Below are positions 16,489 through 25,278 of a stretch of DNA of 64,000 nt, one piece after another. The notes below the pieces were generated by a model, which worked only from the letters and a program-made list of their open reading frames with translations, was not told the DNA's origin and made no database searches. The number at the start of each line of letters is the position of its first letter. Position 1 is the stretch's first letter. A program made the position numbers and the translations under genes. Source of the DNA: Flavobacterium psychroterrae (GTDB taxonomy: Bacteria > Bacteroidota > Bacteroidia > Flavobacteriales > Flavobacteriaceae); contig NZ_JAGYVZ010000011.1 of the NCBI RefSeq assembly GCF_018380615.1, positions 1-64,000 of the forward strand, given 5' to 3'.

Positions 16489-17229
16489 ATGAAGCTAAGA
16501 GCCGATAATTTAATCAAAACCTATAAAGGTCGCAGCGTTGTAAAAGGAATTTCTGTTGAAGTAAATCAAGGGGAAATTGTTGGGCTTTTGGGACCAAATG
16601 GTGCCGGAAAAACGACTTCATTCTATATGATTGTAGGATTGGTAAAACCAAATCAAGGTAATATCTATTTGGATGATTTGAATATTACAGATTATCCAAT
16701 GTATAAACGTGCTCAACAAGGAATTGGTTATTTAGCACAAGAAGCTTCTGTTTTTAGAAAATTAAGTATTGAAGATAATATCTTAAGCGTTTTGCAATTG
16801 ACTAAACTTTCAAAAGAAGAACAGATTGCAAAAATGGAAAGTTTAATTGAAGAATTCAGCTTAGAACATATTCGCACAAACCGAGGAGATTTACTTTCCG
16901 GAGGAGAACGCCGTCGTACCGAAATTGCGCGTGCATTAGCAACAGATCCAAAATTTATTTTATTAGATGAGCCTTTTGCGGGAGTTGACCCTGTTGCGGT
17001 TGAGGATATTCAGAGAATTGTTGCTCAGTTAAAAAATAAAAATATCGGGATTTTGATTACGGACCACAACGTTCAGGAAACTTTAGCAATTACCGATAAA
17101 ACATACTTGATGTTTGAAGGAGGAATTCTGAAAGCCGGAGTTCCTGAAGAATTAGTAGAGGATGAAATGGTGCGTAGAGTTTATTTAGGTCAAAACTTTG
17201 AACTTCGTAAAAAGAAACTTGAATTTTAA
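16489..17229 (+). CDS. lptB: LPS export ABC transporter ATP-binding protein
   Basis: The ATPase powers LPS extraction by LptFG at the inner membrane. Walker A GPNGAGKT (35-42), Q-loop YLAQEASVFRKL, signature LSGGERRRTEIARAL, Walker B FILLDEPFAGVDP and switch TDHNVQETL are all present. The LSGGERRR and FAGVDP forms are characteristic of LptB. At 246 aa it is complete. The 219-bp gap before it contains only AT-rich sequence with repeated ATTATCTAAT words. No lptF/G or lptC is adjacent. Confidence 0.93.
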   Translation: MKLRADNLIKTYKGRSVVKGISVEVNQGEIVGLLGPNGAGKTTSFYMIVGLVKPNQGNIYLDDLNITDYPMYKRAQQGIGYLAQEASVFRKLSIEDNILSVLQLTKLSKEEQIAKMESLIEEFSLEHIRTNRGDLLSGGERRRTEIARALATDPKFILLDEPFAGVDPVAVEDIQRIVAQLKNKNIGILITDHNVQETLAITDKTYLMFEGGILKAGVPEELVEDEMVRRVYLGQNFELRKKKLEF

Positions 17230-17247
17230 GAAAGTATACAGTTTACA

Positions 17248-17296
17248 GTCGCAGTTTACAGTTTTCAGTTTTCAAACTGAGACTGTAAACCGCGAC
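17248..17296. repeat. Inverted repeat between lptB and the GH25 gene
   Basis: The arm at 17248-17271 (GTCGCAGTTTACAG...) pairs with 17274-17296 (...CTGTAAACCGCGAC), with few mismatches and a 2-nt loop. It lies between convergent stops, so it is a likely bidirectional terminator. It is the same repeat family as 11764-11855. Confidence 0.6.
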
Positions 17297-17302
17297 TAAA
17301 GA

Positions 17303-18160
17303 CTAGTCGACGGTTATAAATTGCAATTGCTCTATATCTCCGTTATAAATATTGACATCAACTCTATGTTTGATTCCCGGCAAAGACGCTTTTTCTGTAA
17401 ATTGCCAAAAAAGCCAATCATCTTCAATTTTTTCTCTATAGAAGTTGTAGTTGGCTATCCAAAATAAATATTCTCCAAATTCTTCTTTCAAGAAATCAGC
17501 ATAATAACGTTCGCCGGTATAAATTATTGGACGAACCTGATAATGTGCTTCAACTTTAGTAAGCCAGCGTTTTAATCCTTTTTTTAAACTATCCAAAGGT
17601 TGGTTTTTAGGCAATCTTTCGATATCTAAAACGGGTGGCAAATCGCCTTTTTGCAATTTAACCGTTTTAATAAAAAGATTTGCCTGCTCAATAGAATTCT
17701 CATTCGGACGATAATAATGATAAGCTCCGCGTATTATTTTATGTTCTTTTGCGCCTTCCCAATTTTTTTTAAATTGTTTGTCAACACGATCATTTCCCGC
17801 TGTGGCGCGAACAAAAACAAATTGAACCGGATATTTTTCTTCTAAAATTTCAACTTCGTCCCATTCTACTTTTCCCTGAAATTCAGATACATCAATTCCA
17901 ATTACTTTTCCTTTATGATTTTCAAGAACCTGAATATTTCGAACATCCGAAAGGTGTTTATCAACCGCATCTTCATCTAATACTTTACTTGATTTAAAGC
18001 CAAGATAATATGCCAGTCCATTACGATAATGATAAACTGCTGCGAATAAAATCAATAACAAAAAAGAGAATACAATAAAGCGAATCATCTTACTGAAAAC
18101 AGATCGGATTGGTTGAGATTTGCGGGAATAAGAAGTTCGCCGCGTCGTTTTTTTTGCCAT
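17303..18160 (-). CDS. Membrane-anchored GH25 lysozyme
   Basis: A muramidase predicted to cleave peptidoglycan between MurNAc and GlcNAc. A basic N-terminus and one TM segment (about 26-46) place the domain in the periplasm. The GH25 domain (about 86-280) shows GIDVSEFQG (Asp90), FVRATAG, RGAYHYYRPN, and the catalytic DIE (Asp179, Glu181). ATG at 18160. It sits 10 nt after pssA, so it is probably co-transcribed with it. No cell-wall binding repeats are seen. Confidence 0.9.
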   Translation of the reverse strand: MAKKTTRRTSYSRKSQPIRSVFSKMIRFIVFSFLLLILFAAVYHYRNGLAYYLGFKSSKVLDEDAVDKHLSDVRNIQVLENHKGKVIGIDVSEFQGKVEWDEVEILEEKYPVQFVFVRATAGNDRVDKQFKKNWEGAKEHKIIRGAYHYYRPNENSIEQANLFIKTVKLQKGDLPPVLDIERLPKNQPLDSLKKGLKRWLTKVEAHYQVRPIIYTGERYYADFLKEEFGEYLFWIANYNFYREKIEDDWLFWQFTEKASLPGIKHRVDVNIYNGDIEQLQFITVD

Positions 18161-18170
18161 TCGGATAAAA

Positions 18171-18902
18171 CTACTTTTTCAAAAACATATTATTCACAAC
18201 CGATAATAGTACATAAAAAATTATGATTAATGGGATCGCTAAGTATTGAAGAGTGATTACCAAAAGTAACGAAATCAATAAAAATACTATTTGAAGTACG
18301 TTATCCTTTACCGTGAATTTCTTGACTTTTAATGCAAATAATGGAATTTCGGCATTTAGAATGTAAGCACTACATAAAGTAATTAGTAGTAAAACCCATT
18401 GATTCGTTAAAATTTCGAGCATCAATAAAGAATCTGAAAATTTCAACACCAGAGGTAAACTTAAAATAAAAAGTGCATTTGCAGGAGTTGGTAATCCAAT
18501 AAATGAGTCGGTTTGACGTGTATCAATATTAAAATTTGCCAATCGATAACAAGAACCCAAAGTCACTATAAATCCTAAAAACGGAATAGCAGGATTTGTT
18601 CCTAATTCATGTGCACTGTTTAGAAACAAACTATACATAACAAAACCTGGCGCGACACCGCTGGTTACCATATCTGCCAAAGAATCTAACTGCAAACCAA
18701 GCGGACTTGATACTTTAAATAATCGGGCAAAAAAACCATCAAAAAAATCAAAAAAGATTCCTAAACAAACAAAGTAAAAAGCGAATTCGTAATTAGAAGA
18801 ATCACCAGTTTCTAAAGCTTTAGAAATAAAAACAACTGCGATACAACCACAAAATAAATTGATTAATGTGATTAAATTAGGGATGTGCTTTTTAATATTC
18901 AT
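18171..18902 (-). CDS. pssA: CDP-diacylglycerol-serine O-phosphatidyltransferase
   Basis: It makes phosphatidylserine, the precursor of phosphatidylethanolamine, in the inner membrane. The CDP-alcohol phosphotransferase motif DGx2ARx8Gx3Dx3D is intact (from DGFFAR to DSLAD). The protein is 243 aa with about eight hydrophobic segments, and begins with KKHIPNLITLINLFCGC as in the PssA type II family. ATG at 18902. The GH25 gene follows closely. No promoter match was found in the divergent gap of 256 bp. Confidence 0.92.
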   Translation of the reverse strand: MNIKKHIPNLITLINLFCGCIAVVFISKALETGDSSNYEFAFYFVCLGIFFDFFDGFFARLFKVSSPLGLQLDSLADMVTSGVAPGFVMYSLFLNSAHELGTNPAIPFLGFIVTLGSCYRLANFNIDTRQTDSFIGLPTPANALFILSLPLVLKFSDSLLMLEILTNQWVLLLITLCSAYILNAEIPLFALKVKKFTVKDNVLQIVFLLISLLLVITLQYLAIPLIIIFYVLLSVVNNMFLKK

Positions 18903-19109
18903 GTTTTATAGTTTTATTTTTGCAACGACAAATTTCGCATAATAACTGACAATTATTACTATTAGTAATAAAAATTATTACCAAAACGTAAAAAATGATT
19001 ACCATACTAAAACGGAAATTACTAAAACGTCTTTAAAAGAGTTTTTTATCTGAAATTCTGACTTTTGCATTATTTATCAAAAGGAATAAATTTGCTGAGT
19101 AAAATATTA

Positions 19110-19117
19110 TATTTTTG
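19110..19117 (+). promoter_or_regulatory. -7 element of the PorV-like gene
   Basis: TATTTTTG fits TAnnTTTG, with TTTG at 19091-19094 (15-nt spacing) as a possible -33. It lies 41 nt before the TTG start at 19159. Confidence 0.45.
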
Positions 19118-19158
19118 GTAAAAATTAAAACAGACTTCGGTTTGCTAAAAAATATCCG

Positions 19159-20226
19159 TTGAAGAAAATCTTTGTGCTTTTATTATTATGGAGTTGTACG
19201 TTACAGTATGCGCAAACCGTTCGGAAATATTCGAATGAATTTATGAATATTGGCGTCGACGCTGCCGCATTAGGAATGTCGAGTGCCGTTGTTGCTTCTA
19301 CAAATGATGTCAATTCTGTTTACTGGAATCCGGCTGGTTTGACCAATCTCGAAGATCATCAGATATCATTGATGCACGCGAATTATTTTGCGAATATTGC
19401 ACAATATGATTATATAGGATATGCAAGCCCGATCGATGACAGAAGTGCGTGGGGAATTTCGATGATCCGTTTTGGTGTTGATGACATTCTTGATACGACA
19501 CAATTAATCGATAATCAGGGAAATATTGATTACAACAGAATCAGTTTATTCTCGACCGCTGATTATGGTTTTACTTTTTCATACGCCAGAAAATTACCTG
19601 TTGAAGGACTTCAATATGGCGTAAACGCAAAAATAATCAGAAGAATTATTGGGAAATTTGCAAATTCATGGGGATTTGGTTTTGATGTTGGACTTCAGTT
19701 TGAAAGGAACAATTGGAAATTCGGATTAATGCTTCGCGATATTACGACCACTTATAATGTCTGGAATATCGATGAAGAAGAATATGCGAAAATTGCGAAT
19801 GCCATTCCTGGAGAAAATAATGAATTGCCTGAAAGTACCGAAATAACGTTACCAAAAGCACAATTAGGAGTATCAAGAAAATTTGAATTTCATAATGATT
19901 ACAGTCTTTTAGTGGCTACTAACCTGAATATGCGTTTTGAACAAACTAACGATATTATTTCTACAAAAGCGGTTAGTATTGATCCTGCTGTAGGATTTGA
20001 ATTTGGATATACTGATCTTGTATTTTTAAGAGCAGGAGCGGGAAATTTCCAAAATGTTACGCAATTAGATAACACTGAAAAAGTTAATTTCCAACCTAAT
20101 ATTGGTCTTGGTTTTAAATACAAAGGTGTTCAGGTTGACTACGCTTTAACAGATTTAGGAAATCAAAGTACTGCTTTATATTCCAATATATTCTCTTTGA
20201 AAGTGGATTTAGGTATCTTTAGATAA
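19159..20226 (+). CDS. PorV/PorQ-family outer-membrane protein
   Basis: A signal peptide (KKIFVLLLLWSCTLQYAQ) precedes a FadL/PorV-type beta-barrel with the typical GMSSAVVASTNDVNSVYWNP start. Further segments carry barrel strands such as WKFGLMLRDITTTYN and, at the C-terminus, NIFSLKVDLG. PorV and PorQ act in the type IX secretion system, but many PorV-like paralogs have no tested role and no other T9SS gene is present here. The start is TTG at 19159; no ATG is available before the signal peptide. Length 355 aa. Confidence 0.85.
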   Translation: MKKIFVLLLLWSCTLQYAQTVRKYSNEFMNIGVDAAALGMSSAVVASTNDVNSVYWNPAGLTNLEDHQISLMHANYFANIAQYDYIGYASPIDDRSAWGISMIRFGVDDILDTTQLIDNQGNIDYNRISLFSTADYGFTFSYARKLPVEGLQYGVNAKIIRRIIGKFANSWGFGFDVGLQFERNNWKFGLMLRDITTTYNVWNIDEEEYAKIANAIPGENNELPESTEITLPKAQLGVSRKFEFHNDYSLLVATNLNMRFEQTNDIISTKAVSIDPAVGFEFGYTDLVFLRAGAGNFQNVTQLDNTEKVNFQPNIGLGFKYKGVQVDYALTDLGNQSTALYSNIFSLKVDLGIFR

Positions 20227-20262
20227 AATTATAACATCATAAACTTTTTAAAATTTTAAATT

Positions 20263-21399
20263 ATGAAAAATGTCATTTTCAAAAAAACACTTTTTAGTTT
20301 ACTATTCTTACTAAGTTTTATGGGCTTTAGCCAAAGTTTGCCTTTATCTAAAGAAGCAAAAATAAGCGTTATTACTTGCGGATTAGGTAATGAAACCTAT
20401 TCTTATTTTGGTCACACTGCAATTAGGGTTGCTGATCCTGCAAATAATATTGATGTCGTATATAATTATGGAAATTTTGATTTTAGGACTCCAAACTTTG
20501 TTGCCAAATTTGCTAAAGGAGATTTAGATTATTTTGCAGTTGTAAGCTCTTTTTCTGATTTTATAAACGATTATAACTACGACAAAAGAAGTGTTTTTGA
20601 ACAGGAATTAATTATTTCTCAAGATTCGAAACAAAAGCTTTTTGATAATTTAAATACTTCTCTACTTCCGGAAAACCGATCTTACACTTATAAATTTATT
20701 GATAAAAACTGTACTTCGATGGTAGTAAATGTCATTAATTTTAGTTTAGAAGAAAACGTAATTGTAAAAAAAGGAGAAACAGATAAAACTTACCGCTCTA
20801 TTTTATTCCCTTATTTTGATGGACATTTTTATGATCAACTGGGAACAAGTATTATTTTTGGAACAAAAGTAGATCAATTAGGAACCAAAATTTTCCTGCC
20901 GTTTGAATTAAAGAACAGCTTAGAAAAAATCACTTATCAAAATCATCCTTTAGTTGACAAAACTAAAACATTACTCAGCTTTGAAAAAGAAACACCAGGT
21001 TCATGGTGGAATAACATTTATACTTATTTATTTATTCTTGGATTTGTTGTTTTGGCACACAACAAAATAGTGGACAAAATCTATCTTTTGATTTTGTCTT
21101 TAATAGGTTTATTTTTTGTTTTGATGGGATTTTATTCGTTTCACCAAGAACTGGCAATGAATTATAATGTATTATTATTTAGTCCTTTATTATTGATTTT
21201 GATTTTTCTATCTATAATAAAAAACAAAAGATGGACATATCGTTTTGCCGTTTTACATTTGCTTTTCCTGATAGTTTACGGAATTTTTATGATTAATAAA
21301 GTGCACTTTTTTATTGTGCTGCCCATGATCATAACAAGCGGATTTGTTTTAGTAAGAGTAGCAATTCGAAATAAAAAACGTATTCCAATTATTATCTAA
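20263..21399 (+). CDS. Lnb-like DUF4105 membrane protein
   Basis: The signal peptide or first TM (1-24) is followed by a periplasmic DUF4105/Lnb N-terminal domain (about 28-230). It has the conserved His51 (FGHTAIRV) and Cys150 (KNCTSMV), matching the papain-like catalytic pair of this family. Four or five TM segments follow from about 245. In Bacteroides this family supplies lipoprotein N-acyltransferase activity, so here it may complete lipoprotein acylation; that is inferred from family. It follows the PorV-like gene by 36 nt and ends 1 nt before the convergent locus. Confidence 0.87.
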   Translation: MKNVIFKKTLFSLLFLLSFMGFSQSLPLSKEAKISVITCGLGNETYSYFGHTAIRVADPANNIDVVYNYGNFDFRTPNFVAKFAKGDLDYFAVVSSFSDFINDYNYDKRSVFEQELIISQDSKQKLFDNLNTSLLPENRSYTYKFIDKNCTSMVVNVINFSLEENVIVKKGETDKTYRSILFPYFDGHFYDQLGTSIIFGTKVDQLGTKIFLPFELKNSLEKITYQNHPLVDKTKTLLSFEKETPGSWWNNIYTYLFILGFVVLAHNKIVDKIYLLILSLIGLFFVLMGFYSFHQELAMNYNVLLFSPLLLILIFLSIIKNKRWTYRFAVLHLLFLIVYGIFMINKVHFFIVLPMIITSGFVLVRVAIRNKKRIPIII

Positions 21400-21400
21400 A

Positions 21401-22795
21401 TTATTGTCCGCGGTAAAATAAAACGGTAGTAATGGTTTTAAAAGTAATACTCAAATCCAGAAATATGCTTCGGTGTTTGATGTAATATAAATCGTATTGC
21501 AATTTTATCAAACTCTCTTCAATAGATTCTCCATACGAATAATTAACCTGCGCCCAACCAGTAAGTCCTGGTCTAATAACATGCCTTGTTTCATAAAAAG
21601 GCATTACACGGGCTATTTCTTCAACAAAAAATGGTCTTTCTGGTCTTGGTCCAATGACTGCCATATCTCCTATTAAAACATTGAAAAACTGCGGTAATTC
21701 ATCGATTCTGGATTTACGCATCATTTTTCCAAAAGGAGTTATTCGCCTGTCATTTGAAGTTGCAAAAACAGCGCCGTTAACTTCTGAGTTTTCAATCATT
21801 GTTCTAAACTTATATATTTTGAAAATGATTCCGTTTTTGCCAACACGTTCCTGAGTGTAAAACAATGTTCCTTTATTGGCAAAAATGTTTGCAATAAAAA
21901 TTAAAGGAATAAAAACTGCGCAAATTAATAAACCTGTAACCGAAAAGAAAAACTCCATAGACCGCACTAAAAAGAGGTAAAGTCTATTGCTATTACTTCT
22001 GCTAAAGGGAAAAAATCGATAAAAATCTCTCGCAATATATTGTACCGGAATCCGCTGGGTTTTACTTTCATAAACCTGGGTATATTCACGAATGACATTT
22101 CCGGATTCTAATAAGTGAAGTAATTGCTGGTATAAATCGGCTGTAATTCCATCTGTTTTTTGAGAAGCAATCACAATTTCAGAAACCTGATTTTTGATTA
22201 CAAAATCTTCAAAATCATTCTTTTTAATTTCTTTTACATAATGAAAATCCAGATCTTCTTCAGAAACTGAATCTGAATTTACAAAACCAATTATTTTATA
22301 ATGCGGATCAACACTTTCTAATCCTAAAACTAATTCTTCAACTTGATTTTGGTCGCATATCAAAACAACATTTTGAGAAAAACGATGTGACGCCAGAAAG
22401 TAAACATAAAACAAACGCCAAATCAATAATGTACCAAGAATAGTAAAGTAGAATATAAAGATAATTAGTCTTTGTTTGGGCAACTCAGGAGATAAAATGG
22501 GAGTAAACAAATACGCTAAACTTGTAGCTGTAGTTGTAAACATTACACTTTGAAGTATTTGAAGCTGATTACTTGCAACCTGTAAATTATACATTTCAAA
22601 TATAACGCCAAAAATATATACATAACTGAGAAGCAAAACGATACTTAAAAAATTACCTGAATCAAAAACAAAGTAATTATAATCGAATATTAAACTTAAT
22701 ATATATAAAGCTGATAAAATAAAAACAGCATCAAAAACAAGAAGCAATATTCTTCTTTCCGAAATTTCGAAGTGCATTTTGTTGTTAGAAAACAT
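21401..22795 (-). CDS. Polyprenyl glycosylphosphotransferase (initiating enzyme)
   Basis: It transfers a hexose-1-phosphate to undecaprenyl phosphate, beginning repeat-unit synthesis. Four N-terminal TM segments and a CoA-binding-like domain precede a fifth TM (about 280-305). The catalytic domain follows, with KIYKFRTM, SRIDELPQFFNVLIGDMAVIGPRPERP and RPGLTGWAQVNYSYG. The family is WbaP/WcaJ-like; the sugar is unknown. A TTG at 22804 could add three residues, but ATG at 22795 is preferred. A -7 element lies 36 nt upstream, so this last gene has its own promoter. Confidence 0.92.
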   Translation of the reverse strand: MFSNNKMHFEISERRILLLVFDAVFILSALYILSLIFDYNYFVFDSGNFLSIVLLLSYVYIFGVIFEMYNLQVASNQLQILQSVMFTTTATSLAYLFTPILSPELPKQRLIIFIFYFTILGTLLIWRLFYVYFLASHRFSQNVVLICDQNQVEELVLGLESVDPHYKIIGFVNSDSVSEEDLDFHYVKEIKKNDFEDFVIKNQVSEIVIASQKTDGITADLYQQLLHLLESGNVIREYTQVYESKTQRIPVQYIARDFYRFFPFSRSNSNRLYLFLVRSMEFFFSVTGLLICAVFIPLIFIANIFANKGTLFYTQERVGKNGIIFKIYKFRTMIENSEVNGAVFATSNDRRITPFGKMMRKSRIDELPQFFNVLIGDMAVIGPRPERPFFVEEIARVMPFYETRHVIRPGLTGWAQVNYSYGESIEESLIKLQYDLYYIKHRSIFLDLSITFKTITTVLFYRGQ

Positions 22796-22830
22796 TTTAT
22801 TCAATTGGTTTAGGGGGCTTAAACTTGAGG

Positions 22831-22838
22831 CAAATGTA
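22831..22838 (-). promoter_or_regulatory. -7 element of the initiating transferase gene
   Basis: TACATTTG on the minus strand fits TAnnTTTG in the 59-nt gap after the O-antigen ligase-like gene. No strong -33 is seen. Confidence 0.45.
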
Positions 22839-22854
22839 TTATAAAAAATAAGAC

Positions 22855-24204
22855 TTAGTCTACAGAATTTTTTTCTTTTTCAGGAATTTTAACTTGTACT
22901 AAAAGAAGAGATAATGCATAGACGAAAGCTGGGGCGGCAGTTCGCATTGCAGCGTGATTTATAGTCAACATCCAAAAGACAAAAAAGGACAGAAAATATA
23001 AATGTTGTTTATTATTGATGTAGACAACAAAAGGAGTTATAAAAAGTATTATAAGACCAAAAATCCCAAATAAACCATGTTCACTTAACATACGTGTAAC
23101 TTCATTATGTGAAGCAGCCTCTTCACCAAATGTTTCTTTTCGGATTTGTTTTCCCATTCCGGCTCCAATTCCTAAAATTGGATTATCCAAAAAAATAGTA
23201 AGCTCTTCTCCCATTATTTCTTCTCTACCACCTAAACGATCTTTCTTCGTTCTTCCGGCAGCATCCTGATTTGCATATCGTTTTTCTATAAGTCCGTTAG
23301 TTTGTAAAGAAGAATACGTCCAAACACCAATTCCCATTAAGGCTGTTAGAATAAAAACCCATACAAACTTACTTTTGCCTTTGGCATTTGAAAAAAGATA
23401 CAATAACGATAATAAACAAACAATCATCACTACAGCGGTTATAACCCCTCCTCTTGAAAAAGTTACAATTCCTCTATAGGTGATAAAAATTAATAGAGCT
23501 CCATTTATTAAGATTACTTTTTTTGTTTTTGAGAATAATATTAGTTGCGTAAAAAAAACAAACATTCCTAAACCAAGAGCCGTAGAAACCTGATTAGGAC
23601 CAAATCCTCCCGAAGTTTCAAAATTAGATTGTGTTCCGGTTACGACATCTTTTACACTGGGATTAAATAAAAACAAATAAATAGTTGTACTAACAATTGG
23701 CAATCCCATTGCGACTACTATATTTTGCAAATCAGAAAATAAAATTCTTCTTTTGAACATGTAAATTGATGAGATCGCCAAACATACTGGTCCTGATAAA
23801 TTAAAAACTAATGATTTTTTTATATCTACATCATAATTAATTACCGTAGAAGTTATTAAAATTCCCGGTATTAATAAAATTAAAAAGAACCAATATATAA
23901 ATGCATTTGTCGAGAAATTACTATAGATCATGCCTAATAACATAAAAAAAATAACACTTGTTTTGACAAACTCATTATTAAAATTACCTCCAGTCATTCG
24001 CAAAAAAACCTCAACACCAACTAAATAAGCCGAAATCAATATAACCTCATTATTTTTATTTTTAGATTTATAGACGATAAAAAAACCAATAATTATAATT
24101 GCCAAAGCATATATCCGAGACAAAAAAGGTGCAGCAAATATTACTATTGCAATAATTGCATGAATTAAAAGCAGAAGATTATATGATAAAGAAAGTTTTT
24201 TCAT
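22855..24204 (-). CDS. O-antigen ligase / Wzy-like polymerase membrane protein
   Basis: A 449-aa protein with about 12 TM segments and a large periplasmic loop between the later ones (about 300-370). The loop contains RLGGREEI and DNPILGIGAGMG, and SHNEVTRMLSEHGLFG follows, the Wzy_C/O-antigen ligase (PF04932) signature with its His. Family members polymerise repeat units or ligate polysaccharide to lipid A-core; sequence does not decide which. Its stop lies 59 nt before the initiating transferase, and 3 nt separate it from the GT4 gene upstream. Confidence 0.87.
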   Translation of the reverse strand: MKKLSLSYNLLLLIHAIIAIVIFAAPFLSRIYALAIIIIGFFIVYKSKNKNNEVILISAYLVGVEVFLRMTGGNFNNEFVKTSVIFFMLLGMIYSNFSTNAFIYWFFLILLIPGILITSTVINYDVDIKKSLVFNLSGPVCLAISSIYMFKRRILFSDLQNIVVAMGLPIVSTTIYLFLFNPSVKDVVTGTQSNFETSGGFGPNQVSTALGLGMFVFFTQLILFSKTKKVILINGALLIFITYRGIVTFSRGGVITAVVMIVCLLSLLYLFSNAKGKSKFVWVFILTALMGIGVWTYSSLQTNGLIEKRYANQDAAGRTKKDRLGGREEIMGEELTIFLDNPILGIGAGMGKQIRKETFGEEAASHNEVTRMLSEHGLFGIFGLIILFITPFVVYINNKQHLYFLSFFVFWMLTINHAAMRTAAPAFVYALSLLLVQVKIPEKEKNSVD

Positions 24205-24207
24205 TAA

Positions 24208-25278
24208 TTACTTTTTATAAGCCGAAATTAATTTTTCGATTACAATTTCTTCTGAATAGTTCTCCAGAACTGATTGATTAAAATTATCTCCTATTTTTTT
24301 TCTCAACGATTCGTCTTCAATTAATTTTAATAATTGCTTTTTTACTTGAGAAATAGAAGACGGATCAAACAACAAACCATTATTGTTATCTTGAATAATA
24401 ACGGAACAGTAACCTACATTTGTTGAAATAACTGCCAAATTCTCTAAAGCATATTCAATAAGTGTTACCGGAAATCCTTCATCAGTTGATGCCAAAACTC
24501 CAATAGAAGCTTGTGCTAAAATATATCTGATATCGCTTTTTTCTCCATACAAATGTACAGAATTCTGTAGCGAATGTAATTTTACAAATTCTTTTAAAAC
24601 GGCTGAATATGAATCTAAATAGTCTTTTCCTATTAAGTGAAGACTCCAGTCGGATTCATTTAATTTTAACTCCTGAAACGCTTTCAAAACTAAAATATGA
24701 TTCTTAGGATTTTTTAAATTTGCTAAAAAAACAATCCTTTTACCTATTTTCCCTTTTAATGAGGTTATCTTCTCATCATTAGTTTGAGAAGTTGTAAAAT
24801 TAGGAATAAAAATTACGTTGGGGCATTTCATGTTTTTCTTACTCCAATCTTCTAATTGACGGTTCACAACAAAAATCGAAGAAAAAAAAAGAGATAAAAA
24901 AACCAAAACTCTATTCTCTTTTTTGGTTTCTTTTACTCGGCTTCCATAATGATCGTGCCAAATAATTCTGATTCCGGGCAAAGTCAATTTAACCAATACT
25001 GCAATAAAAAAAGAGGAACTATGTGCATGAATTATCTCAATTTTATTCTGAATTATATATTTTCGTAACCGAAAAATTGACTGAAAATCGACGCGCTTTT
25101 TCTTTTCTAAAAATAAATAAGATACTGCTGCATTGATTTGTTTCTTCAAACTTCCTTCTGCTCTGGTTGCAATTAAACCTGAAAATTCAATTTTCTTAGA
25201 TAAAGCATTGGCATAATTAACAGCCATTCGTTCTGCACCGCCGGCATTTAGTGAGTCTATTATTTGTACAACTCTCAT
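24208..25278 (-). CDS. Glycosyltransferase family 4
   Basis: A GT-B-fold transferase with N-terminal LNAGGAERMAVNYANAL, the middle HAHSSSFF and HDHYGSR segments, and the donor-site motif STDEGFPVTLIEYALE (EX7E type). There are no TM segments. The donor and acceptor cannot be read from sequence. The first codon overlaps the preceding GT4 stop by 4 nt, indicating translational coupling. It carries out one of the assembly steps of the surface polysaccharide. Confidence 0.9.
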   Translation of the reverse strand: MRVVQIIDSLNAGGAERMAVNYANALSKKIEFSGLIATRAEGSLKKQINAAVSYLFLEKKKRVDFQSIFRLRKYIIQNKIEIIHAHSSSFFIAVLVKLTLPGIRIIWHDHYGSRVKETKKENRVLVFLSLFFSSIFVVNRQLEDWSKKNMKCPNVIFIPNFTTSQTNDEKITSLKGKIGKRIVFLANLKNPKNHILVLKAFQELKLNESDWSLHLIGKDYLDSYSAVLKEFVKLHSLQNSVHLYGEKSDIRYILAQASIGVLASTDEGFPVTLIEYALENLAVISTNVGYCSVIIQDNNNGLLFDPSSISQVKKQLLKLIEDESLRKKIGDNFNQSVLENYSEEIVIEKLISAYKK

